A stretch of DNA of 64,000 nucleotides. Origin: Erysipelotrichales bacterium. GTDB taxonomy: Bacteria; Bacillota_I; Bacilli_A; Acholeplasmatales; WRBM01. The notes beneath the pieces were generated by a model. That model saw only the letters and a program-made list of their open reading frames with translations, was not told the origin of the DNA and searched no databases. This document shows, in pieces, positions 18,924 through 28,168 of the stretch (within the stretch, counting starts at the first letter, position 1; every line of letters begins with the position of its first letter). Made by a program: the position numbers and the translations under genes. The stretch is taken from the NCBI GenBank assembly GCA_009784525.1, contig WRBM01000007.1, positions 1 through 64,000 of the forward strand, written 5' to 3'.

Positions 18924-20246
18924 ATGCATATTTATAATTCCCTGACTAACCGAAAAGAAAAATTTATCGTTTTCGATCAAAAGGTTTCGATGTATGTTTG
19001 TGGGCCTACAGTTTGGAACTACATTCATATTGGTAATGCTCGTCCGGTGATTTTTTTTGATTTTGTCAGAAACTATTTTCAGTATAAAAATATTGAAGTT
19101 ATATGTGCTTCAAATATAACGGATATTGACGATAAAATAATTAAGCGGGCTAAAGAAGAGGGCGTTAGCGAAAAAGAAATTGCAGTTAAGTACGCTAATG
19201 AATTTCTTAATGATATTAAAGGTGTAGCTTGTAAACCATATGAATTTGTGCCTTACGCAACTGATTATCTTGCGGAAATAAGTGATATTATTTCTGAACT
19301 AATTAAAAAGGGATATGCTTATAATGTCAATGGCGATGTTTATTTTGAAGTAAATAAGTCAACTTCCTATGGCACCTTGAGTAATCAAATTCAAGATCAG
19401 CTTAAAGAAAATGTCAGAATTAATGAAAATCCTGATAAAAAAGCACAAGAAGATTTTACGCTTTGGAAAAAAACCGAAGAAGGCATTAAATATCAAAGTC
19501 CTTTCGGTTTAGGAAGACCTGGCTGGCATACAGAATGCGTTGCGATGATCAACAAATTATTCAAGCATCAGGAAATTGATATTCATGGTGGTGGCGCTGA
19601 TTTAGTTTTTCCGCATCACGAAAATGAAATAGCACAAAGTCAAGCTTTGCATGGTCATAATATTTCTCGCTTTTTTGTTCATGTTGGCAGGCTTGATATC
19701 AATAACGAAAAAATGAGTAAATCCTTAAACAATGTTGTTTTGCTGAGAGATTTACTTAAAAGTTATCCGGCTGCCGTGATTAGGATTTTTATTTTGAACT
19801 CGCCATATCGGGCAAATATTAATTTTAGTTATGAACTACTTGATCAGTCAGCTTTACTTCTTTCCAAAATCGACCAGGCTTATCGAAGTGCTTATCTTAA
19901 GTTAGCACTTTTAAAAGATAATGAAGTTATTTATGATAATGAGGCTATGGAAAAAATTGAAAAGCATATTGAAGATGATTTTAATCTTCCTAATGTTTTT
20001 ACGGAGATTTTTGTTTTAGTCAAAAAAATAAATAATGCCTTGCGGGCAGAAGACATAAAAGCAATGAAAATGAATTATCATACATTAAAACTTGTTTTGG
20101 ATATCTTAGGCATAATAATTGAAATTCCAGAACTTAACGAAGAAGCTTTAGCAATTTATCAAGAATGGGAAAATTTGCGGAAAGCGAAAAAATTTAATGA
20201 GGCAGACCAATTAAGGACAAAACTTCAGGAAATGAAGATTCTCTGA
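18924..20246 (+). CDS. cysS: Cysteinyl-tRNA synthetase
   Basis: MYVCGPTVWNYIHIGNARP, GWHTECVAM, HGGGADLVFPHHENEIAQS, KMSKSLNN. Confidence 0.97.
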   Translation: MHIYNSLTNRKEKFIVFDQKVSMYVCGPTVWNYIHIGNARPVIFFDFVRNYFQYKNIEVICASNITDIDDKIIKRAKEEGVSEKEIAVKYANEFLNDIKGVACKPYEFVPYATDYLAEISDIISELIKKGYAYNVNGDVYFEVNKSTSYGTLSNQIQDQLKENVRINENPDKKAQEDFTLWKKTEEGIKYQSPFGLGRPGWHTECVAMINKLFKHQEIDIHGGGADLVFPHHENEIAQSQALHGHNISRFFVHVGRLDINNEKMSKSLNNVVLLRDLLKSYPAAVIRIFILNSPYRANINFSYELLDQSALLLSKIDQAYRSAYLKLALLKDNEVIYDNEAMEKIEKHIEDDFNLPNVFTEIFVLVKKINNALRAEDIKAMKMNYHTLKLVLDILGIIIEIPELNEEALAIYQEWENLRKAKKFNEADQLRTKLQEMKIL

Positions 20247-20641
20247 TGAATGCAAGGGATTTAAATGGACTAGCTTTGGCTTATATTGGTGATGCATATT
20301 ATGAATTGCTGATTAGAGAGTTTTTAATTGGCCAAGGAATAACAAAAGTTAAGGAACTTCATACTAAAGCTACGCTCTTAGCTCGAAGTGATAATCAAGT
20401 CAAGTTTATAAATTATTTTTTGACAAATAATATTCTTGAATCGATAGAAGTTGATGTTTTCAAAAAGGGACGTAATGCTAAGCCAGGTAATAATAGAAAG
20501 AAGTTGCCAAAGGAAATACAACATAAAGCAACAGGTTTTGAAGCTTTGATTGGACACTTATATCTGGAAAACAAAAAAGAAAGAATCATGGAATTATTTA
20601 CTTTAATTATTAAATTTTTAGATTGTGAGGGAGAAGTGTGA
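20246..20641 (+). CDS. mrnC: Mini-ribonuclease 3
   Basis: GLALAYIGDAYYELLIREFL, GRNAK; follows cysS as in other Bacillota. Confidence 0.93.
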   Translation: MNARDLNGLALAYIGDAYYELLIREFLIGQGITKVKELHTKATLLARSDNQVKFINYFLTNNILESIEVDVFKKGRNAKPGNNRKKLPKEIQHKATGFEALIGHLYLENKKERIMELFTLIIKFLDCEGEV

Positions 20642-23256
20642 AAAAAGAGAATAGTACTGAACCAAAGACTAATTCACCTCGAAAAAGAAAAGCAGACGCA
20701 AAAGTTGAGCCAGTAGAAGAAAAAGCTTTTGTATCAGAAGCTGAAACGTTTGAACTTGTTAGGGATATGGAAGAATGGCCAAAAAAGGCACCTAAGGAAG
20801 TTAAAGAAAAACTAAAAGTTGTCAGAAGGGTGCCAAACATCGAAGAAGGCTTATCAACGGAAGAAGTTGAAGCGAGAATTGAAAGTGGTATGGGTAATGC
20901 CATTAAACAAGGAAGCAGTAAAACTATTTCTGGAATTATTATAGGTAATACTTTTACATTTTTCAATTTACTTAATTTTTCGATTGGCGCTTGGCTTTTA
21001 AGTGTTGGTGCATATTTAGATATGGTCTTTTTATTGATTGTTACCTCCAATCTGATTATCGGTATTTTTCAGGAAATTAAAGCCAAAAAGACAATTGATT
21101 CGCTTTCTTTGATTTCCGCTCCCGTTGCGGTTGTTATTCGGGATAAAGAAGTTCAGGAAATTCCGATTTCTGATTTAGTATTAGACGATATCTTATTATT
21201 ATCTTCTGGTAAACAGATTTGTAGTGATGCGATTGTTTTGGAAAATATTATCGAAGTAGATGAATCTTTACTGACAGGCGAATCTGATCCAGTAATTAAA
21301 AAGCCCGGTGATAATTTATTTTCCGGAAGTTTTGTAATTTCTGGGACTTGTAAAGCGATTGTTGATAAAGTTGGTGCAGATGCATATATTCAAAAGCTTA
21401 CTAGTCAAGCTAAAAAATATGTTAAGCCAAAATCAGATTTATTAAAATCGTTGAAGTTAATTATTCGGATTGTAGCGATTATAATTATTCCGATGGGTAT
21501 GGCTTTATATTTCCTTCAGAATAATAATAGTTTTTTAGAACCAGCAACCCGCGAAACAATTATTAAAACTTCTGGTGCAATGATTGGTATGATTCCATCC
21601 GGATTATTTCTATTAACAAGCATTACTTTGGCAGTTGGTTTAGTCCGACTTGGTAAAATCAATACCCTTGTTCAGGAATTGTATTGTATTGAAATGTTAG
21701 CACGCGTTAATGTTTTATGTTTAGATAAAACCGGCACTATTACAGATGGTACAATGACGGTAAACGGCCTTGTGGAATACCCAAATGAAGCAGGAATGAA
21801 GTCCGCAACAATCATTTCAACGATGATTACAGTATTAGATGATCAAAACTTGACAAGTGTAGCACTTGAACAAAAGTTTGGAAAAAGCCGGAAAGTTAAG
21901 GCACTCAAAACCCTATCATTTTCATCCGCACGTAAATTCAGTGCGATAGAGCTAGAGAAATACGGGGTATTTCTGATGGGAGCTCCGGAAATTATTCTAA
22001 AAGATAATTTTCATCTAGTAGAAAAAGACGTTGATAAATATGCGGCTGAAGGATTAAGAGTATTATTGCTTGCCTATTCAAAAGGTAAAATTAATAAAGA
22101 TGATGTTTCGGGAGAAATATTACCAGTATCTTTAATTTTAATTGAAGATACAATTCGTAAAGAAGCGATTACGACGATAAATTATTTTAATACCCACGGT
22201 GTTAAAGTACGGGTTATCTCTGGAGATAATCCAATGACGGTTGCTAAAGTTGCGGAAAGAGCTGGCGTTATTGATGCGGATAAATTTATTAACTTAGATG
22301 GAATGACCGATAAAGAGGTCATTAAAGCTGTTGATAAATATGCTGTTTTTGGCCGTGTTACGCCAAATCAAAAGAAATTGATTATTCAGACACTAAAGAA
22401 AAACAAGAACACGGTTGCGATGACCGGAGACGGTGTTAATGATATTTTAGCCTTAAAGGAAGCTGATTGCAGCATTGCGATGGCCTCTGGATCGGAAGCC
22501 GCTAGAAATGTCAGCCATCTGGTTTTACTAGATTCAAACTTTGCTTCATTACCTCGGGTTGTTAACGAAGGAAGACGAGTTATAAATAATGTTCAGCGCG
22601 TTTCTACTTTATTTTTGACCAAAACAATTTTCTCATTTTTGTTGGCTTTAATTGCTTTAAGCAATAATGGACGTTATCCGATATCGCCATCACAATTAAT
22701 TTTAATTGACCTTTTGGTTATTGGTATACCTTCACTAGTTTTAGCTATTGAGCCAAACAACAGACAAGTTAAAGGTAAGTTTTTATTAAATGTCTTGAAG
22801 AATGCACTGCCTGGAGCTTTAACAATAGTTGTTCTGACTTTAATTATATATGCTTTAAAAGAACAGTTAGGGCTCTTTATTGTTGTTGAAGATTTAGCAG
22901 GAGGCGAAACAGTAATTATTGATAAAACACCAACCTTAATTGTTATCTGTGCAACATTTACTTGTATGATGGTTTTAAAGAAAGTGTGTTCGCCGTTTAA
23001 TATTGTCAGAAAAATGTTATTTGGAATTATGTTTTTACTTTTTATCGTTTGTGCTTTATTTTTAGGAATGTTTTTCGACTTTCATCCATTTTGGGAAACC
23101 AACCTTAATCCACGTGAACCACTCGATTTAAAACAAATTATTTTCTTGATATGTTTAGTTCAAGCTTCGAGTTTATTGATTAAGCTTTTAAGTAATGTTG
23201 TTCCTTGGTGCCGTAAGCAGATTAATTTCTTGCTTAACAGTATAACGCAAATATGA
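20638..23256 (+). CDS. HAD-IC family cation-transporting P-type ATPase
   Basis: LTGESDPV, CLDKTGTITDGTM, MTGDGVNDILALKEADCSIAMASGSEAARN; ~90-aa Lys/Glu-rich N-terminal extension; GTG start overlapping mrnC. Confidence 0.93.
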   Translation: MKKENSTEPKTNSPRKRKADAKVEPVEEKAFVSEAETFELVRDMEEWPKKAPKEVKEKLKVVRRVPNIEEGLSTEEVEARIESGMGNAIKQGSSKTISGIIIGNTFTFFNLLNFSIGAWLLSVGAYLDMVFLLIVTSNLIIGIFQEIKAKKTIDSLSLISAPVAVVIRDKEVQEIPISDLVLDDILLLSSGKQICSDAIVLENIIEVDESLLTGESDPVIKKPGDNLFSGSFVISGTCKAIVDKVGADAYIQKLTSQAKKYVKPKSDLLKSLKLIIRIVAIIIIPMGMALYFLQNNNSFLEPATRETIIKTSGAMIGMIPSGLFLLTSITLAVGLVRLGKINTLVQELYCIEMLARVNVLCLDKTGTITDGTMTVNGLVEYPNEAGMKSATIISTMITVLDDQNLTSVALEQKFGKSRKVKALKTLSFSSARKFSAIELEKYGVFLMGAPEIILKDNFHLVEKDVDKYAAEGLRVLLLAYSKGKINKDDVSGEILPVSLILIEDTIRKEAITTINYFNTHGVKVRVISGDNPMTVAKVAERAGVIDADKFINLDGMTDKEVIKAVDKYAVFGRVTPNQKKLIIQTLKKNKNTVAMTGDGVNDILALKEADCSIAMASGSEAARNVSHLVLLDSNFASLPRVVNEGRRVINNVQRVSTLFLTKTIFSFLLALIALSNNGRYPISPSQLILIDLLVIGIPSLVLAIEPNNRQVKGKFLLNVLKNALPGALTIVVLTLIIYALKEQLGLFIVVEDLAGGETVIIDKTPTLIVICATFTCMMVLKKVCSPFNIVRKMLFGIMFLLFIVCALFLGMFFDFHPFWETNLNPREPLDLKQIIFLICLVQASSLLIKLLSNVVPWCRKQINFLLNSITQI

Positions 23257-23966
23257 TTAAGATCTTTGGGAGAAATGTCGTTAAGGAGGCCGTTAGAGCC
23301 AACCGAAAAATTACAGAAATAGACATTCTTGAAACTGTAAAAACTACTGATTCATCTTTTTTAAAACTCTGTGCTGATAAGAAAATTAAAGTTAATGTTT
23401 TGTCCAGAAATGAAATGGATAAGCGCTATTTAGGACTTCATCAGGGATATGGTGCTTTAGCTGAGGATTATAAGTATTATGAACTTGAAGAAGTCATTGA
23501 CCAAAGTAAAGCGCAAGTTTTTATTATTTTGGACGGATTAGAAGATCCGGTAAATCTAGGTGCTATTATTAGGACAGCGGAAGCCGCTGGTATAGCTGGA
23601 ATCATAATTCCCAAAAATCGCTCAGTATCTTTAAATGCGACGGTTGCTAAAGTTGCGGCAGGAGCTTTAGAGTATGTGAAAATAATTTCCGTTAATAATC
23701 TTAACCGCACAATTGAGATACTTAAAAAGCATGGTTTTTGGATTGTCGGTACCGATATGTCAGGTGAGAAGACGATTTATGATTTAGATTTGACAGGATC
23801 TTTAGGTATTGTTATTGGCAGTGAGGGTAGCGGTATTAGAAGGCTAGTCCAGCAAAACTGTGATTTTGTAGTAAAAATTCCGATGTATGGAAAAATCAAC
23901 TCATTAAATGCGAGCGTGAGTTGTGGTATTTTGATGTATGAAATAGTAAGGAGAAATAGGGGATAA
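23253..23966 (+). CDS. rlmB: 23S rRNA (guanosine-2'-O)-methyltransferase RlmB-like (TrmH family SPOUT)
   Basis: VKEAVRANRKI, ILDGLEDPVNLGAIIRTAEAAGI, GSEGSGIRRLV, IPMYGKINSLNASVSCGILMYE. Confidence 0.95.
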   Translation: MIKIFGRNVVKEAVRANRKITEIDILETVKTTDSSFLKLCADKKIKVNVLSRNEMDKRYLGLHQGYGALAEDYKYYELEEVIDQSKAQVFIILDGLEDPVNLGAIIRTAEAAGIAGIIIPKNRSVSLNATVAKVAAGALEYVKIISVNNLNRTIEILKKHGFWIVGTDMSGEKTIYDLDLTGSLGIVIGSEGSGIRRLVQQNCDFVVKIPMYGKINSLNASVSCGILMYEIVRRNRG

Positions 23967-23967
23967 A

Positions 23968-24501
23968 ATGATTTTCAAATATTACAATGACTATGAGCTA
24001 TTGTACATGATTAAACATGAACAAAGTGAAGAGGCATTGAATATTATGTTTGAAAAGTATAAGAATTTTATCGGCTTAAAAATTAACTCATTTAGAATTT
24101 ATAAGATTCAAAGAGATGATTATTTCCAGGAAGGATTAATTATCCTTCATAAAGCAATCTATCGTTATGATGATGGATATGGTAAAACTTTTCTGCGTTT
24201 TTTTGAAATGTGTTTAGAAAGGCATTTTATTATGCTTGGAAAAAAAAGAGATTCGGAAAATAGATTAGTAGGTCTTTATCAGGAGAATCTAGGCTTAGAT
24301 GTTGAAGAAGCTTCTGAACAGATTCAGGAAAGTCTGACGAAATATCGGCAAGTTAAATTTAAGAGTCAAAGGGAACAGACTATTTATGAAGAGTATTTTT
24401 TACAAAACAAAAAAATCAATGAAATAGTTAAAATGACAGGTTATAATGCTAAAAGCGTTTATAATACTATTCTTCGGATCAGAAAAAAGTTAAAAGACTA
24501 A
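23968..24501 (+). CDS. Sigma-70 family RNA polymerase sigma factor, SigH-like
   Basis: DYFQEGLIILHKAIYRYDDGYGKTFLRFFEMCLERHF (region 2) and C-terminal HTH; sits at the conserved sigH position after rlmB. Confidence 0.85.
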   Translation: MIFKYYNDYELLYMIKHEQSEEALNIMFEKYKNFIGLKINSFRIYKIQRDDYFQEGLIILHKAIYRYDDGYGKTFLRFFEMCLERHFIMLGKKRDSENRLVGLYQENLGLDVEEASEQIQESLTKYRQVKFKSQREQTIYEEYFLQNKKINEIVKMTGYNAKSVYNTILRIRKKLKD

Positions 24502-24516
24502 GATTGAGGTATACAG

Positions 24517-25866
24517 ATGAACAAATATGCAATAATTCTTTCGGCAGGTAAAGGCACAAGAATGAAAACGGAACTGCCAAAATGCGCTTATCCGCTTTAT
24601 GGAAAACCAATGATTAATTATATTCTGGAAAACTTACGTGCATCAGGTATAAATGATATTTGGACAATTGTCGGCCACAAAAAAGAAGTCTTTGAAGAAA
24701 TGCTTAAAGATACCGTAAACTACGCTGTTCAAAATGAACAGTTAGGCACAGGACATGCGGTTAAAATGGCTGCTTTAGCAATGAAAGACCTTAAAGGCAT
24801 TACGATAATCTTAGCTGGCGATACGCCACTTATTGATTCAAAAACCATAAGTGATGCGATTGATTATCATAATAAGCAGAAACATACTATGACAATAGTT
24901 TCTACCGATATGGATAATCCTTTTTCTTATGGTAGAATTGTTAGAAATAAAGCTGGTAATGTTATTGCGATAAGAGAAGAAAAAGACTGTTCTGAACAAG
25001 AAAAACTTATCAAAGAAATTAATAGCGGACTTTATGTAATTGACAATCAAAAACTCTTTTGGGCTTTAGAGCGAATCACTAATAATAATGTTAAAAATGA
25101 ATATTACCTTACAGACATTGTTGGTTTATTGCAAGAAAAAGAAAAAATCGGGACATATAAGATTGCGGATGCGGATATTTTGATTGGCATTAATGACTTA
25201 GTAACTTTAAGTGAAGTAGAGCAAATTATTAAGAATCGGATTGATCTTGATTTGATGCAAAAAGGCATCAACCTGATTAATCGAGCATCGATTTTTATTG
25301 GGCCTGATGTTAAAATTGAAGAGGGAGTTACAATTTATCCTAATACAATCCTTAGTGGTCCAACAATTATTGGTAAAGAGGCAATTATCGGGCCTAATTC
25401 AGAGATTCATAATAGCATGATCGGTAGCCAAACTAAAATAACCCATTCTGTTATTTATAACTCTAAGGTAGGAAATGGTAATTATATTGGTCCGTATGCT
25501 CATATCAGAGATAATAGTGTTTTAGCAAGCAACAATCGAATTGGTAATTTTGTAGAAGTTAAAAGTGCAGCAATTAAAGATAATGTTATGGCTTGCCATT
25601 TAGCCTATCTGGGTGATGCGGAAATTGGTAGTAGAGCTAATATTGGCTGTGGAGCAGTTACTGTTAATTTTGATGGTAAAAACAAGCATAAAACAGTCAT
25701 TGGTAAAGATGCATTTATCGGTTGTAATGTTAATTTGATTGCGCCTTTGACAATTGGTGATAATGCTTTTATTGCTTGTGGCACGACGCTTGGCGAAAAT
25801 TTAGATAACAATACATTTGCGATTTCCAGACCTGAGCTAAAGAAAAAACCTAATAAATTTAAATAA
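24517..25866 (+). CDS. glmU: Bifunctional UDP-N-acetylglucosamine pyrophosphorylase / GlcN-1-P N-acetyltransferase
   Basis: LSAGKGTRMKTELPK, EQLGTGHAVKMA, LbH hexapeptide repeats, CGAVTVNFDGKNKHKTVIGKDAFIGCN. Confidence 0.97.
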   Translation: MNKYAIILSAGKGTRMKTELPKCAYPLYGKPMINYILENLRASGINDIWTIVGHKKEVFEEMLKDTVNYAVQNEQLGTGHAVKMAALAMKDLKGITIILAGDTPLIDSKTISDAIDYHNKQKHTMTIVSTDMDNPFSYGRIVRNKAGNVIAIREEKDCSEQEKLIKEINSGLYVIDNQKLFWALERITNNNVKNEYYLTDIVGLLQEKEKIGTYKIADADILIGINDLVTLSEVEQIIKNRIDLDLMQKGINLINRASIFIGPDVKIEEGVTIYPNTILSGPTIIGKEAIIGPNSEIHNSMIGSQTKITHSVIYNSKVGNGNYIGPYAHIRDNSVLASNNRIGNFVEVKSAAIKDNVMACHLAYLGDAEIGSRANIGCGAVTVNFDGKNKHKTVIGKDAFIGCNVNLIAPLTIGDNAFIACGTTLGENLDNNTFAISRPELKKKPNKFK

Positions 25867-25870
25867 TTAT

Positions 25871-25933
25871 GAAGAAGTTGTAATCATTTAGTGTTTTAAA
25901 GACTCTAAAGATATTACAACTTCTTTTTTTATA
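25871..25933 (+). terminator. Rho-independent terminator after glmU
   Basis: agaagttgtaat...attacaacttctttttttt. Confidence 0.75.
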
Positions 25934-26048
25934 GCTAATTTTTTTCATTTTTTTAAATGAACATGTTCCAAAAAAAGTCTCAAAAGCATAATATATGTAG
26001 TATGCCTATAAATTTTTATAGTGCAACTATAGATAAAGGAGTATAAAA

Positions 26049-26204
26049 ATGAGATGGAATACAACCAATACAGCTTTAGCCAATAGAATCAACAACGGCA
26101 ATACTTTCCAAGAAACTGATACAGTTACTGAAGGAACTTTAAACGCAATAATTCAGGAATTGTTTAATATCGAAACCTTAGTGGGCGTACTCAGAAGACT
26201 TTAA
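26049..26204 (+). CDS. Small protein (51 aa), paralogous to the N-terminus of the next gene
   Basis: MRWNTTNTALANRINNGNTFQETDTVTEGTLNAIIQELFNIETLVGVLRRL*; RBS aaaggag; not in the ORF track. Confidence 0.75.
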   Translation: MRWNTTNTALANRINNGNTFQETDTVTEGTLNAIIQELFNIETLVGVLRRL

Positions 26205-26271
26205 TACAAGGAGTGATTATAGTGCAAAAATGCATTTCAAATAAAAAAGTTAAAATAGAGGGGGCTATCTA

Positions 26272-26772
26272 ATGCGGTGGCAGACAACAAATACCCAACT
26301 TGCTAATCGGATAAATAGTGGGAATACATTTATTAACGGCGAAGTTTTAACCGCCGATGCCTTAAACGGAATTACCCAGGAAATGTTCGTAAATTCCGAT
26401 TTGCTGCGCATATTTTTTGGTCCAACACTAATCGAAGCTTTATTAAATGGCCATACAATTAACTGGACAAGAGTAAGGGGTCAGCCCAGATCAACAACAT
26501 TTAGAATCACTTTCGCCAGCCAACCAATTTTTGTCCGAGTTACTGTTCCTGCTAATCTAAACCATCTGTTTACCGCAAGTGTAAATCCTATTAATAATGG
26601 TATTGATATAACTGTCAATGAAACACCAGCATTAAATAATCAAAATATAAACGGAACTGATATTTTCCATTTGAATTTTGATTTTTATTCAGATGCTGGT
26701 CGTTCTAATTTAATTATGCGACGCAATATCAGAATCAATTATATAGTTCCGCCAGGACAAGGTATAGATTAA
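26272..26772 (+). CDS. Hypothetical protein with MRWxTTNTxLANRIN N-terminal module, first gene block of the RHS cluster
   Basis: N-terminus aligns with the 51-aa neighbour; RBS gaggg; operon-like spacing to the MurE-like gene. Confidence 0.8.
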   Translation: MRWQTTNTQLANRINSGNTFINGEVLTADALNGITQEMFVNSDLLRIFFGPTLIEALLNGHTINWTRVRGQPRSTTFRITFASQPIFVRVTVPANLNHLFTASVNPINNGIDITVNETPALNNQNINGTDIFHLNFDFYSDAGRSNLIMRRNIRINYIVPPGQGID

Positions 26773-26786
26773 GAAAGAGGTAAGGT

Positions 26787-27698
26787 ATGAAATTATCAGA
26801 ATTAAAACAAAAGCTAATCAGCACGCTTCCCAAAAATATGATGCCAATTGGCATCAATGTTGATAATCTTGAACAAGGTGGTATTTTACCTTATTCATCA
26901 CAAACTCCGTTTAACATTGATAGCGTCAAAGTTATTGGTGTTGTTGGTAGTCGCGGCAAAACAACCACTTGTTTTATTATTCATGAATTTTTAAAGGCTT
27001 CAGGAAAGAAGTCTATGCTCTATTCAAGTGCCAAAATTGATTCACCTGCTGGATTTTCTAATCCAGAGGAAGGAGCCGAGACACCTTTAAGATCAGAAAC
27101 TATTCTTTTACAATTATTACTGGAAGCAGAGAGCTATCAACCGGAATTTATCGTTTTGGAGGTAAATGAATCTGCTATTACAAAAGGTTTTGTCAAAGAT
27201 ATTCCTTTTACAGCACGGGTTCTTACTAATATTTTTTCTAATCATCATCTTGATATTGAGCCTGAAGATCAGTATGTTAATACAATTAAATCATTCTTTA
27301 AAGACGTTAATCCTTCTGAATCCGCAAGATCGATAAATATCTTTGGATTAACAGGCAATCTGACAAGAGAGGGTTTAAATGAGCTTTTAAATTTAAATCT
27401 TAGTAAAAGCTATCTTTTTGGCTCAAAGCATATCGCTGAGGTGAGAAATACTAATTCCGCAAGCTTTGACTCATTATTACTAAATTGTTTACATGACATC
27501 AAAGGAATGGAAATAGAAGTTAGTTTAAAGCATGAAATCTATAAGTTCAATACCAAGATGATTATGCCTTATAATGCCTTAAATATCACTTGTGCATTGA
27601 CTGTTTTACAGGCTCTGCTGAAACCTTTCAAAAAATTATATCTGATTTATCGGTTCCCGGAAGAGAAGAGGTCTTTGCTTTTCAAGACTTTAAAGTAA
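26787..27698 (+). pseudogene. MurE-like Mur ligase, N-terminal part (frame broken near 27600-27640)
   Basis: VIGVVGSRGKTTTCFIIHEFLKASG P-loop; homology leaves this frame before the stop; the continuation is in the 27590-28165 ORF. Confidence 0.75.
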
Positions 27699-28165
27699 TC
27701 AGTGGTTTATTTTTATTTCCAATTTTAGAGATACTGGCTGAATATCGTGATAAAGGCGAAATCAATCAGATTCGCTTAATAACAGGCGCTTCCGGAACGG
27801 GATTTAATGGTTGGGAACCTGAGGTATCATCACATTTTTATGTTAGTCAAAGATCAATTATCAGAAGAGAAGCTATTGGTTATGCAAAAAAATTTGCGAA
27901 TCATATTTATTTAACAGAATCTGATTCAGCCGCAGAAGATGCAGAGAATATTTGTCAGGAACTTCAAAGATATATCGGCAATACCATCACTTCGGAAATA
28001 ATTGTTAATCGTGAAGAAGCAATTAAAAAGGCGATTAAAGATGCAGAATCTGGTGATGTTGTGGTAATAACTGGTAGAGGCAACAGAAATGCGTTGGTTA
28101 TTAGTAGGACAGAAGCTATCCTTTTTAAGGATTCCAATATCATTAAGTCATTGATGGGGGAATAG
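27590..28165 (+). pseudogene. MurE-like Mur ligase, C-terminal part in a shifted (-1) frame
   Basis: ETFQKIISDLSVPGREEVF then ...DAESGDVVVITGRGNRNALVISRTEAILFKDSNIIKSLM matches the Mur ligase C-terminal pattern. Confidence 0.7.
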
Positions 28166-28168
28166 TTT

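Noticed and set aside
25959-25968. LexA/SOS box before the RHS cluster
   Set aside because: GAACATGTTC has a 2-nt centre, whereas the Bacillota box needs GAAC-N4-GTTC.
27590-27660. Programmed -1 frameshift in the MurE-like gene
   Set aside because: The A6 run (ttcaaaaaatta) is not in the phase required for a slippery heptamer and lies after the point where similarity already changes frame; sequencing error or mutation is simpler.
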